DNA of 41,597 nucleotides from an uncultured Saprospiraceae bacterium (GTDB lineage Bacteria > Bacteroidota > Bacteroidia > Chitinophagales > Saprospiraceae), in NCBI GenBank assembly GCA_937974625.1, contig CALJVJ010000157.1, positions 1-41,597 of the forward strand, in the 5' to 3' direction. This document shows, piece after piece, positions 33,603-41,297 of this stretch. Position numbers and translations under genes: made by a program. The notes beneath the pieces are model-generated. The model was given only the letters and a program-made list of their open reading frames with translations. It was not told the DNA's origin and ran no database searches. Position 1 is the stretch's first letter; every line of letters begins with the position of its first letter.

Positions 33603-34589
33603 TCATTCCTTATTTTTTTCTTCTTTTGTTGCTCTTTTTTCATGAAACTCAATATGTGTATCCGCATCCCATTTTAGTTCCCAATGATCCGCATATTCTT
33701 GTAGCGGCCCTAAACCAACAGTAGCTCGAACACTATCAATCTTATGTGGATTTTCGATAGGGGCAAAAAATGGTTGTCCTGTAGCTTTGTCTGTATTTAG
33801 TTGGCTACCATAAATTTGTTTTTCGCCTTTCCGCATCCTTACCCTATCCACCAATAAAGCAACAGCACTCCATCGCACTTCTCCTTCGTCAGCAGCTTTA
33901 GAGATAAGGGGTAAATACTTTTCTTGAATAGTTAAATCTGCATGTTGAATAACTAAAAAAGCGGTAGAAGCTTGGGATTCCCCCACTAAGGCTTTTCCCG
34001 GATACCCATGTTCTGCAATTATTGCTTCAATTCTTTGGGTGTTGACAGAATCAGCATAGTTTTGAATTTTCCAAAGCGAATCCATTTGTGGACTTTTCCA
34101 ACCATACTTATCGGAAACTTCTCGCATAAAACCTCTTTGTTCTTGGTCTGTTTTATGGATGATCTCCAATTCTTGCATTAATGCCAAATTTACACCTGAA
34201 GCGGCAATTGCAGCATTGTATTTTTCATCAACTAATTTTTCAAAAGGAGTGTTTTTTAGAAATTCAAATTCTTCATAATTGTCAAAAACTTGTTTTGTGC
34301 CGCCCCAACTTAGTTCAAAGGCTTTGTCTAAGTAGGTATTTAAGATAGCTTCATCATCTGATTTAAAAGCACAAGCTGCTGCCCTCATAATACTTAAATA
34401 ACTAGTTTGTTTGATATCAAAAGCAGCTTTATACAAGGTTAAACATTCTGTATAATCTGCTTCCTTTAAAGCAGATTCGCCAGCCTTGACTTTCTCGATA
34501 TAATCTGGATTTTGAGAACTAAAAGTTTGCGCAACCAAAGAGGTAGAAATAAGAAAGATGGAGATTACAGTAAGAAGGGTGTATTTCAT
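33603..34589 (-). CDS. Secreted DUF6624-type protein with TPR-like N-terminus
   Basis: A 328-aa exported protein; the signal peptide ends STSLVAQ (about residue 21). Residues about 30-105 form a small TPR-like helical region (AGESALKEADYTECLTLYKAAFDI...AAACAFKSDDEAILNTYLDKAFEL). The rest matches DUF6624: DQEQRGFMREVSDKYGWKSPQMDSLW, IIAEHGYPGKALVGESQASTAFLVIQHADLTIQEKYLPLI, VDRVRMRKGEKQIYGSQLN, IENPHKIDSVRATVGLGPLQEY. The domain has no established activity. The upstream region carries a MITE-like inverted repeat that may overlap its promoter. Confidence 0.82.
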   Translation of the reverse strand: MKYTLLTVISIFLISTSLVAQTFSSQNPDYIEKVKAGESALKEADYTECLTLYKAAFDIKQTSYLSIMRAAACAFKSDDEAILNTYLDKAFELSWGGTKQVFDNYEEFEFLKNTPFEKLVDEKYNAAIAASGVNLALMQELEIIHKTDQEQRGFMREVSDKYGWKSPQMDSLWKIQNYADSVNTQRIEAIIAEHGYPGKALVGESQASTAFLVIQHADLTIQEKYLPLISKAADEGEVRWSAVALLVDRVRMRKGEKQIYGSQLNTDKATGQPFFAPIENPHKIDSVRATVGLGPLQEYADHWELKWDADTHIEFHEKRATKEEKNKE

Positions 34590-34625
34590 TACTTTTATTT
34601 TTAGTGATAAAAATCAGAAAGATAC

Positions 34626-34763
34626 AAAGTAAGGGGCGAAAGAAAAATAAAGTGTACAACTTGCAATTGTTTTAGTTCTCTAAAATATTGACTGCAAGGA
34701 AATTTTTGGAGGACTAAGGCAATTGCTCAAAAAAGTTGTACACTTTATTTTTGCCCAACGACT
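34626..34763. mobile_element. MITE-like inverted-repeat element
   Basis: Perfect 20-nt inverted repeats (34643-34662 and 34733-34752), with GGGGC/GCCC just outside them. The direct repeat AAGATAC occurs at 34619-34625 and 34764-34770, exactly 7 nt outside the GGGGC/GCCC ends on both sides, like a target-site duplication. The interior is about 70 nt, too short to encode anything. It could instead be a paired regulator site for the 34589 gene. Confidence 0.45.
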
Positions 34764-34910
34764 AAGATACTAATTGAAGTTTAATAATATGTTAAGGATA
34801 GGAATTTTACAATTATAGGGAAGACATTTTGGGAAAGGAAAATTCAATTAATCTCCAATCACAAGTAAATTAAGACCTATTTTATTATGTTCAGAAGCTA
34901 AAAAAAACAG

Positions 34911-34980
34911 CTCAAGTTCAAGTACAACGAACAACTGTTGAACCCTTTGAACTTGAACTTGGCACTTGAGCTTGAACTTA
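34911..34980. repeat. Word-repeat hairpin, CAAGTTCAAG type, second copy
   Basis: CTCAAGTTCAAGTA (34911-34924) is followed by inverted words TTGAACTTGAACTTGG, then CACTTGAG, then CTTGAACTT (34947-34979). Same architecture and words as 15451-15509. Confidence 0.5.
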
Positions 34981-34993
34981 ATATATCTCCTAA

Positions 34994-36898
34994 TTAATAC
35001 ATTCTAGCAACCATTAATTTTTGGGTCTTTAATGGTTGTCCTTCTGCCTGAATCATTAAAAAATACAAGCCATTATCAAAAGGAAAAATATCTATTTTTT
35101 CAGGTACTAAAGCTGCCTGTCTAATTTCTTTAGCCCAAACTTTTTGTCCAAATTGGTCGATTAACTGTAACTGAACAGATTTTCCTGCTACCGCTTTTAG
35201 ATCAACAAAGGTGGCACCATAAGCAGGATTAGGGGCTACTAAAAAATTACTCCCATCAGATAGCTTATCCTTGTTAGTTCTATCACTAAAGGAAACAACT
35301 CCTTCATTCTCGTTTAATTCCACGGTGACAATAGTTTCACAAATTGGAATCCAATTGGGATTATAAAAATTGATAGAGACTCGATAGATTCCATTCGATA
35401 AATCATTCAATTGAACAAAATTGTCACAATCCCCAAAACAATTGAATAACACCCCATAATTTTTATCAAAAACTTTTAAGATAACATTGGCAGCCGTCAG
35501 ACCAGTAATAGAAATACTTCCACCGTTTGCATTTACTTGAATATCTGAGCAGGAAGGAGTAATTGTTTGGCAATCGGATAAAATAGTTGAAATAGACTTA
35601 CAAGAGAAAGGGTTATTCGCAATATCGAAAACAGCATTATTACTACCAAAAAAGGGGTCATCGTCCACTAAATGAGCCAATCCACAACAATCGGATAAAG
35701 AAGGATTTGATTTAATCGTTACATTCCCTTCTAGATAACCAATGGGGCTTAAAAAATTCAAGTTTTGGAACTTTGTATTATTACTAAGATTAAGGCCTGA
35801 TAGCGAACTCAATAGGGACAGAGGAGGGACTGCTCTCAGTTGCGCAAGATTGGTCAATTTAATGGTTGTCAAATTAGAAAGCAGCGCTAATCTATCCACC
35901 TTACTCAAACCACTATTTTTATCAAAATCAATCGCCAAAGCTTTAGTCCAACGGTCTAAACCATTTAAATTAGAGATTTGTGGATTTTCTTTAAGAAAAA
36001 AAGTGCTGCCAATTTCAACCAAATTATTTAATCCTTGAAAATTTTTAAGAGACAGATTTTTATGAATAAATAAATCTTGACCAACAAAACCTAAATTCCC
36101 AAGACCGTCAAAATTCTGAATATTCGTGCCTTGAATAGTCAATTTCCCCTTAACTTTTTCAATATCTCTTAAATTAGCTAAGGAATTAATATTACTACCA
36201 ATCAATTTTCCAATGACTAAGTCTCCTTCTACGGTAGTACAACCACAAAAGTCATCAATTGCCTGTTGATTGGCCAGCGTCACATTGCCGAGACAAGGAT
36301 TATCATCACAGGGTTCGTCAGTTAAATCTACAAAAATATCTTCCTTATGATCACAAACAAATTCCCAGTTAGCCGTATATAATTGAATATCAACATGATA
36401 CAAACCAGACAATAGATTGGGGATAACAATAGTGTTTCCGCAATCTGAAAAACAAATATCTATGAGGTTATAAAATACATCAAATACTTTAACAATTTTA
36501 TTGGGTGCCTCAAGTCCAGACATCAACAATTCATCAGCTACTACATCCAACTCAATATTCTCACAAGAAGGTGCGGTATCACTACTTATCGTTATTGTTT
36601 CCTTTTGGTCACAAATGAATCGCCAATTACTCGTATAAGATTGAATATCAATATAATAAATACCTTCTGCTAAATTAGCTAAATCTATATTGTTGGGACA
36701 ATTTCCATTACACTGATAAACTAAATTATAAGAAGCATTAAATACTTTTACAATTTCAATAGGTGCAGTCAACCCTTTAATAGTTAATTCATCCTCCACT
36801 ATATCAATAGACACGCTAGGACAATTAAATAAAGTATTTGCCGAGACAAAAGAAAGGGGAAAGAATAAAAAAGAAATAACCCATAAAAATTGGTACAT
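34994..36898 (-). CDS. Secreted receptor-L-like repeat protein, T9SS type A
   Basis: A 634-aa exported protein; signal peptide MYQFLWVISFLFFPLSFVSA. Three copies of a roughly 80-residue beta domain are present: two at the N-terminus (about 26-190) and one after the centre (about 445-530). Each shows a pattern of the type LTIKGLxxxxxIVKVFxxxYxxxxxCxxxC...LxxGxYxxxIxxYxxxWxxxC. Between them (about 195-435) lies a receptor-L/LRR-like solenoid (DLVIGKLIGSNINSLANLRDIEKV, DLFIHKNLSLKNFQGLNNL). The C-terminus (FLVAPNPAYGATFVDL, QLIDQFGQKVW, DNGLYFLMI, QKLMVARMY) is a T9SS type A signal. It is probably surface-attached for recognition or adhesion; the ligand is unknown. Confidence 0.85.
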   Translation of the reverse strand: MYQFLWVISFLFFPLSFVSANTLFNCPSVSIDIVEDELTIKGLTAPIEIVKVFNASYNLVYQCNGNCPNNIDLANLAEGIYYIDIQSYTSNWRFICDQKETITISSDTAPSCENIELDVVADELLMSGLEAPNKIVKVFDVFYNLIDICFSDCGNTIVIPNLLSGLYHVDIQLYTANWEFVCDHKEDIFVDLTDEPCDDNPCLGNVTLANQQAIDDFCGCTTVEGDLVIGKLIGSNINSLANLRDIEKVKGKLTIQGTNIQNFDGLGNLGFVGQDLFIHKNLSLKNFQGLNNLVEIGSTFFLKENPQISNLNGLDRWTKALAIDFDKNSGLSKVDRLALLSNLTTIKLTNLAQLRAVPPLSLLSSLSGLNLSNNTKFQNLNFLSPIGYLEGNVTIKSNPSLSDCCGLAHLVDDDPFFGSNNAVFDIANNPFSCKSISTILSDCQTITPSCSDIQVNANGGSISITGLTAANVILKVFDKNYGVLFNCFGDCDNFVQLNDLSNGIYRVSINFYNPNWIPICETIVTVELNENEGVVSFSDRTNKDKLSDGSNFLVAPNPAYGATFVDLKAVAGKSVQLQLIDQFGQKVWAKEIRQAALVPEKIDIFPFDNGLYFLMIQAEGQPLKTQKLMVARMY

Positions 36899-36904
36899 AA
36901 CTTT

Positions 36905-36929
36905 CGTAATTTTTTTATGAAAAATTACG
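36905..36929 (-). promoter_or_regulatory. Leader hairpin before the T9SS gene
   Basis: 10-bp perfect arms (36905-36914 and 36920-36929) with a 5-nt loop, ending 6 nt before the minus-strand ATG (36898). In the mRNA it would sit over the ribosome-landing area. Confidence 0.45.
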
Positions 36930-37162
36930 ATGGGACTTAATAATGGGTAAAATACTAATGAAGAAAAGGATGGGAAAGCAATAATAAGATAGGTCCTTAG
37001 CAGACTAAATTTAAGGTTTTTTCCAGTAAAAAGAAAATATCAGGTGATTTTCTTTAATTTTAGCTTGCTCTAGTCCGCTCAATAGGACGGTATAGCATTC
37101 ATGGGGTAATAAATTTGAATACTTTATTAGAGTCCTCAAATTTACTACCTTATAAAATTGTT

Positions 37163-37576
37163 TTATTTATCTAGCATTGCGCTAGCCTCTTTACTCTTTA
37201 TATAAATCTCTTCATCCTTATATTTTGAAGGACATTTCATCAACATATCAGAAGCTAAGAAAGTATCACCATCCATTTTTCCTGTCAAGACGATGGATTC
37301 GGAACGTTCAAAATCTTGTGGCTTTGCAGATAACAGAACAACCTTACGTTCTTCATTTTCACTATCTTTCATAATGAAGGTAAAATAGTTAGGGTCTTTT
37401 TGAGGTTCGTAGTACATTTCTTTGTCCTTACTCAAGTGTCCTGAAATTTTCACTACTTTACCAGTAGCTGTTGCATCAGCAAAAGTAGTAAATGTACTAA
37501 CGTCGTTAGAAATAGACATCAATATAGCGATAGCGGCAGCGATTAATACAATTCCTATAATGTGTACTTTTTTCAT
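37163..37576 (-). CDS. ccmE: Cytochrome c maturation protein CcmE, CxxxY variant
   Basis: A 137-aa membrane-anchored heme chaperone: N-terminal helix IIGIVLIAAAIAILMSI, then the OB-fold beta-barrel (GKVVKISGHLSKDKEMYYEPQKDPNYFTFIMKDSENEERKVVLLSAKPQDF...VLTGKMDGDTFLASDMLMKCPSKY). CcmE takes heme from CcmC/D and hands it to apocytochrome c in the periplasm. The usual heme-binding His of HxxxY is replaced by Cys115, with Tyr119 kept. This CxxxY form is known from some bacteria and archaea. No other ccm gene is adjacent. Confidence 0.88.
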   Translation of the reverse strand: MKKVHIIGIVLIAAAIAILMSISNDVSTFTTFADATATGKVVKISGHLSKDKEMYYEPQKDPNYFTFIMKDSENEERKVVLLSAKPQDFERSESIVLTGKMDGDTFLASDMLMKCPSKYKDEEIYIKSKEASAMLDK

Positions 37577-37729
37577 AATAATATTTTAAGTCTAAGAATA
37601 AGGCTGTAAAACAAAAGTCTCCTTTAAATTTAGACTATTTTTTTGTTAAAACCTTTTACAAAAATACCATTTTTTCTACTCCCATATTCAACAAAATGGG
37701 CGTTTTAAAAGAATTGTAATAAATATTTG

Positions 37730-37737
37730 TAATTTTG
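37730..37737 (+). promoter_or_regulatory. Predicted -7 box for the FtsE gene
   Basis: TAATTTTG fits TAnnTTTG, 75 nt before the ATG at 37813. No convincing -33 TTG at 19-21 nt. Confidence 0.35.
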
Positions 37738-37812
37738 ACAATCTGCTGATAATAGTTGAGTGGTAAAAAGCAAATAATTAAAAATTATATATAGATAAAG
37801 AAACACTCCTAC

Positions 37813-38502
37813 ATGCAAAATAACCTGATAGTGGAATTAAAGGAAGTAGCTGTTTTTCAGCAAGAAACATGCATCCTTGAGGAAGTCAATCTGACTATCC
37901 ACAAAGGGGAATTTGCCTATCTCATTGGAAAAACGGGAAGTGGAAAATCGAGTCTATTAAAAACGTTATATGGGGCACTTCCGCTCAAAAAAGGGAAAGC
38001 AGAAGTAGCTGGTTTTGATTTAAAAAGCCTAAACCGAAAAACAATCCCACTTTTGAGAAGAAAATTAGGTATTGTTTTTCAAGATTTTAATCTGCTAACT
38101 GATAGAACTGTCTATGACAACCTTCTTTTTGTACTACAGGCTACTAATTGGAAGGATAAAACAGCTATTTCCAATCGGATTAATGAAGTATTAGATAAGG
38201 TGGAGTTAAGAGAAAAAAGCAATAAAATGCCCTATGAATTGTCTGGTGGCGAACAGCAAAGAATTGTTTTTGCAAGAGCTTTACTAAACAAACCAGATAT
38301 TATTATCGCCGATGAGCCTACCGGTAATTTAGACCCCGACACCTCTGATGATATCTTACTATTGCTTAAAAATTTAGCAGAGGACCAAAATACAGCCGTT
38401 CTATTTGCTACTCATGACTACAGAATATTAGAAAATTTTCCAGCTCGAATTATTCGATGTCAAAATGGACGAATTTTAGATGAAGAGAACTTCTTAGTCT
38501 AG
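37813..38502 (+). CDS. ftsE: Cell-division ABC ATPase FtsE
   Basis: A 229-aa ABC-transporter ATPase: Walker A IGKTGSGKSSLL (34-45), Q-loop VFQDFNLLTDRTVYDNL, signature LSGGEQQR, Walker B IIIADEPTGNLD and the H-loop ATHDY. LRRKLGIVFQDFNLL and ATHDYRILENFPARIIRCQNGRI resemble Bacteroidota FtsE, which with membrane partner FtsX controls septal peptidoglycan hydrolases. No ftsX is nearby, as is usual in this phylum. A LolD-type ATPase is the main alternative. The next gene starts 94 nt later on the same strand. Confidence 0.85.
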   Translation: MQNNLIVELKEVAVFQQETCILEEVNLTIHKGEFAYLIGKTGSGKSSLLKTLYGALPLKKGKAEVAGFDLKSLNRKTIPLLRRKLGIVFQDFNLLTDRTVYDNLLFVLQATNWKDKTAISNRINEVLDKVELREKSNKMPYELSGGEQQRIVFARALLNKPDIIIADEPTGNLDPDTSDDILLLLKNLAEDQNTAVLFATHDYRILENFPARIIRCQNGRILDEENFLV

Positions 38503-38595
38503 GAATTGATAAGCTCCAATTATCATCAGTCATTTCAGCGGTTCATTATTTTCAATTAGCACTACATCATTCCAATAGCTTAAAATCTAATTAAT

Positions 38596-39834
38596 TTGAT
38601 AAGCAAAATAAAATTCACCTTCTTTAGCCTTAGCTTATTTTTGGTCTTAATCAACTGTCAAAATAGTCAATCTATCCAAAAGATTTCAACACCTTGTCAG
38701 TTAGGAGCGGCGCCAAATTTACATATAACAGCAGAAGGAAAAGCTTTACTTTCATGGGTAGAATACTTAAATGATACGACAGATGTTTTGGCTTTCTCCT
38801 CCTTAGAAGCGAATAAATGGTCTGCGCCAAAAATTATTGCAAAAGGAACAAATTGGTTTGTCAACTGGGCAGATTTTCCTTCAATAGTTGCTTATTCAGA
38901 AAATCCTAAATATTTAGCAGCACATTGGTTACAGAAAAGTGCGATGGGCACCTATGACTATGATGTTCGGATTGCGCAGTCCGTAGATGGCGGTCAACAC
39001 TGGACCCCCTCTTTTATACCGCACACAGATGGCATTTCAGCAGAACATGGTTTTGTATCAATGTTACCCGTTGCTAATGGAAAGGTTTTCGCCACTTGGT
39101 TAGATGGAAGATATACTAAAACAGAAAATAATTCGGATGGGCATGACCACGAAGGGCAAGGAGGGGCAATGACTTTAAGAGGGGCTTTTTTTAATACAAA
39201 AGGTGTTTTAACTGGGGAAATTGAGTTAGATAATAAAGTATGTGATTGTTGTTCGACCTCAGCAGCTCTAACCAATAATGGAGTCATTGTTGCTTATCGA
39301 GACCGTTCCGATGAAGAAATTAGAGACATCTCAATAGTACGTCAAATTGGTCAAGATTGGACACGGCCTCGTTCCATTCATACAGATAATTGGGAGATAG
39401 CAGGATGCCCTGTAAATGGTCCAAAAATCGTCAGTGATGGAAAAACAAAAGTAGCAGTAGCTTGGTATACCATGTCAAACAATACCCCAAAAGTACAAGT
39501 TGCGATTTCTACTGATTCAGGAGCAAATTTTAATCCACCAATCAGAATAGATGATGGAAATCCCCTAGGTAGAGTAGATTTAGTCTATGACAATAACAAC
39601 CTAATTATCAGTTGGTTAGAAAACAAAGGAAAGGAAAAAGGGATAATTAGAATAGCAAAAATAAATCAAGATGGACTGGTAGAAAAGAAACTGACCATCA
39701 CTCAGACAAGTATAGCAAGAAGTAGCGGTTTTCCGATATTAGAAAAATTAGATGACCAACTTATAATGGCCTGGACCGAGATAATAGATAAAGATGAAAA
39801 CACTACTATTAACTCTGCATTAATAAACTTTTAA
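38596..39834 (+). CDS. Sialidase-fold (BNR-repeat) lipoprotein
   Basis: A 412-aa lipoprotein starting at a TTG codon. The N-terminus ISKIKFTFFSLSLFLVLINCQ is a lipoprotein signal with acylated Cys at about 22. The body is a six-bladed propeller-like fold of the exo-alpha-sialidase type with Asp-box motifs SVDGGQHWT and STDSGANFN. Distinctive loops: a His-rich DGHDHEGQGG, VCDCCSTS (three Cys) and AGCPVNGP, which could hold a metal or disulfides. The set of Arg residues of true sialidases is not obvious, so sialidase activity is doubtful. It probably faces the periplasm or cell surface. Similar Cys-motif proteins exist in many bacteria without known function. Confidence 0.8.
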   Translation: MISKIKFTFFSLSLFLVLINCQNSQSIQKISTPCQLGAAPNLHITAEGKALLSWVEYLNDTTDVLAFSSLEANKWSAPKIIAKGTNWFVNWADFPSIVAYSENPKYLAAHWLQKSAMGTYDYDVRIAQSVDGGQHWTPSFIPHTDGISAEHGFVSMLPVANGKVFATWLDGRYTKTENNSDGHDHEGQGGAMTLRGAFFNTKGVLTGEIELDNKVCDCCSTSAALTNNGVIVAYRDRSDEEIRDISIVRQIGQDWTRPRSIHTDNWEIAGCPVNGPKIVSDGKTKVAVAWYTMSNNTPKVQVAISTDSGANFNPPIRIDDGNPLGRVDLVYDNNNLIISWLENKGKEKGIIRIAKINQDGLVEKKLTITQTSIARSSGFPILEKLDDQLIMAWTEIIDKDENTTINSALINF

Positions 39835-39880
39835 ATATAATGAGTTCAAATATTTGCTTTGAAAATCATTCCTAAAAGCA

Positions 39881-39958
39881 GACGCCCCAGATTTGGGCAT
39901 AAAGCCTAGATTCTCTCTCTATTGCAGCAACCCAGCTCCATTGGGCGTCCTTTTCTTT
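39881..39958 (+). terminator. Structured 3' element / likely terminator
   Basis: The outer 7-bp stem GACGCCC (39881-39887) with GGGCGTC (39943-39949) encloses a 55-nt interior. Inside, a second hairpin (CCCAGATTTGGG, 39886-39897) competes with the outer stem. The element is followed by CTTTTCTTT. It probably ends the sialidase-fold transcript, but the long enclosed segment resembles a folded RNA. Confidence 0.45.
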
Positions 39959-40361
39959 AGTTTCTTATTCAATTGGAATAAAAAATTCTTTTTAAATCGA
40001 AACGTTTAAAAATGTTAGTTTAACATGACAGGTTTAAATGTAGGAAGGTAGAGGGTAAGGAAAAACAAAAATTAAATTAATAAATGTTAAGAAACAGGTA
40101 TTTAAATAATTTATATGTTAAATGATAATACTAGTTTGTATTATTGAAGGTCTTACAACTACTGATTCCTTTAATGACTGCTCTTAATTATATCTAAAAA
40201 AATGCGAATATAAAATATGTTTTCAAACTTTAGTAAAAAATTACTATATTTTTATACAAATAAAAAGAAATCATATTAAACAAATATAATAAAAAATATT
40301 ATTTATAGATTACAAATTTCTCTTTTATTTGTTATCGCCGATACATTTAGTTGCTTTTTTC

Positions 40362-40369
40362 TATTTTTG
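40362..40369 (+). promoter_or_regulatory. Predicted -7 box for the glucokinase gene
   Basis: TATTTTTG fits the Bacteroidota TAnnTTTG consensus and lies 55 nt before the start codon. Confidence 0.4.
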
Positions 40370-40423
40370 CAGCCAATTTAATCAAAAAAAAAATTCAACA
40401 TAAAAAATACAATTCATATAAGT

Positions 40424-41167
40424 ATGGCAAAGCATATTGTTTTAGGGGTAGATATAGGAGGTACAGGCATTAAAGGGGCCTTAGTTAATACAAAGACAGG
40501 TACATTGGCCTCTGAAAGATTTCGATTAGAGACTCCTCAACCAGCCACTCCAGAAAATGTAACAGCCACTTTTAAAAAAGTAGTAGAACATTTTAAATAT
40601 GAAGGACCAATAGGTTGTGGATTTCCAGCAGTCATGAAAAAAGGTGTTGCATTTTCTGCCTCGAACATCCATAAAGATTGGATAGGTACCGATGCAGCTA
40701 AAATTTTCTCAGAGGCTACAGGGTGTAAGGTTTCCGTTCTAAACGATGCGGATGTAGCTGGAGTCGCTGAAATTAAGTTTGGTGTTGGAGCAGGAGTAGA
40801 AGGTACGATTATTCTAATAACAATTGGAACAGGACTGGGGTCCGCTATTTTTCTAAATGGCCAATTATTACCTAATTCAGAATTTGGACATGTCTATTTA
40901 AAAGGACATAAAAATGTAGCTGAAAAATATGCTTCCAATTCTGCCAGAAAAAGAGATGATTTAAAATATGATGAATGGGCGTTGAGATTCAAGGAGTATT
41001 TAGAACATTTACAATTCTTGTTTACCCCTGATTTATTTATTCTAGGAGGAGGAGCTAGTAAAAAATTCAATAAATATGATGATGTATTAGCTCCTGTAAG
41101 AACAAAAATTGTTACCGCAGAAATGCTAAATGAGGCGGGTATTATTGGTGCTGCCTTGTGTGCTTAA
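40424..41167 (+). CDS. ppgK: Polyphosphate glucokinase, ROK family
   Basis: A 247-aa sugar kinase of the ROK family, polyphosphate-glucokinase type, which phosphorylates glucose to glucose 6-phosphate using polyphosphate and/or ATP. It has the phosphate-binding loop DIGGTGIKGALV (10-21), sugar-binding NDADVAGVAE with its catalytic Asp, the ITIGTGLGSAIF loop, and EFGHVYLKG in place of the Zn-binding CxCGxxGC of other ROK kinases, as usual for PpgK. LFILGGGASKKF near the C-terminus binds the nucleotide/phosphate side. Cytoplasmic, monocistronic, with its own terminator. The phosphoryl donor preference is inferred. Confidence 0.85.
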   Translation: MAKHIVLGVDIGGTGIKGALVNTKTGTLASERFRLETPQPATPENVTATFKKVVEHFKYEGPIGCGFPAVMKKGVAFSASNIHKDWIGTDAAKIFSEATGCKVSVLNDADVAGVAEIKFGVGAGVEGTIILITIGTGLGSAIFLNGQLLPNSEFGHVYLKGHKNVAEKYASNSARKRDDLKYDEWALRFKEYLEHLQFLFTPDLFILGGGASKKFNKYDDVLAPVRTKIVTAEMLNEAGIIGAALCA

Positions 41168-41231
41168 TAAAGTAGAAAAGGCAAAAATGCGATGAGGCGG
41201 ACAAAATGTAAACATATAATAAGCTAAAAAC

Positions 41232-41270
41232 AAAAAGGCTTGGAACAACACATGTATCCAAGCCTTTTTA
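41232..41270 (+). terminator. Intrinsic terminator after ppgK
   Basis: A 13-bp perfect stem (41232-41244 with 41257-41269) with a 12-nt loop and T-run. The A-run on the left allows action on the convergent dcd transcript too. Confidence 0.8.
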
Positions 41271-41273
41271 CCT

Positions 41274-41297
41274 TAACCTCTATACCCCTATACCTTA
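41274..41297. repeat. TAGAGGTATA-type word repeat, short copy
   Basis: ACCTCTATACCCCTATACCT repeats the word CTATACC and matches the words of the hairpin at 16589-16680. It lies between the terminator and the end of the deaminase gene. Confidence 0.4.

Larger units (their letters stand above)
34590..34993. other. Intergenic region with MITE-like element and word repeat
   Basis: It contains the inverted-repeat element 34626-34763 and, before the T9SS gene, the CAAGTTCAAG-type word repeat (34911-34980). No open reading frame of note. Confidence 0.5.
39835..40423. other. Intergenic region before the glucokinase gene
   Basis: Besides the structured element, about 460 nt of very AT-rich DNA without a gene. 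A -7 box TATTTTTG lies at 40362-40369, 55 nt before the ATG, with no -33 TTG at the right spacing. Small AAACGTTT dyads occur near 40001-40008. Confidence 0.45.

Noticed and set aside
39881..39949. tRNA-like fold
   Set aside because: The 7-bp outer stem resembles an acceptor stem, but no TTC loop, D-arm or CCA-ready end is present.
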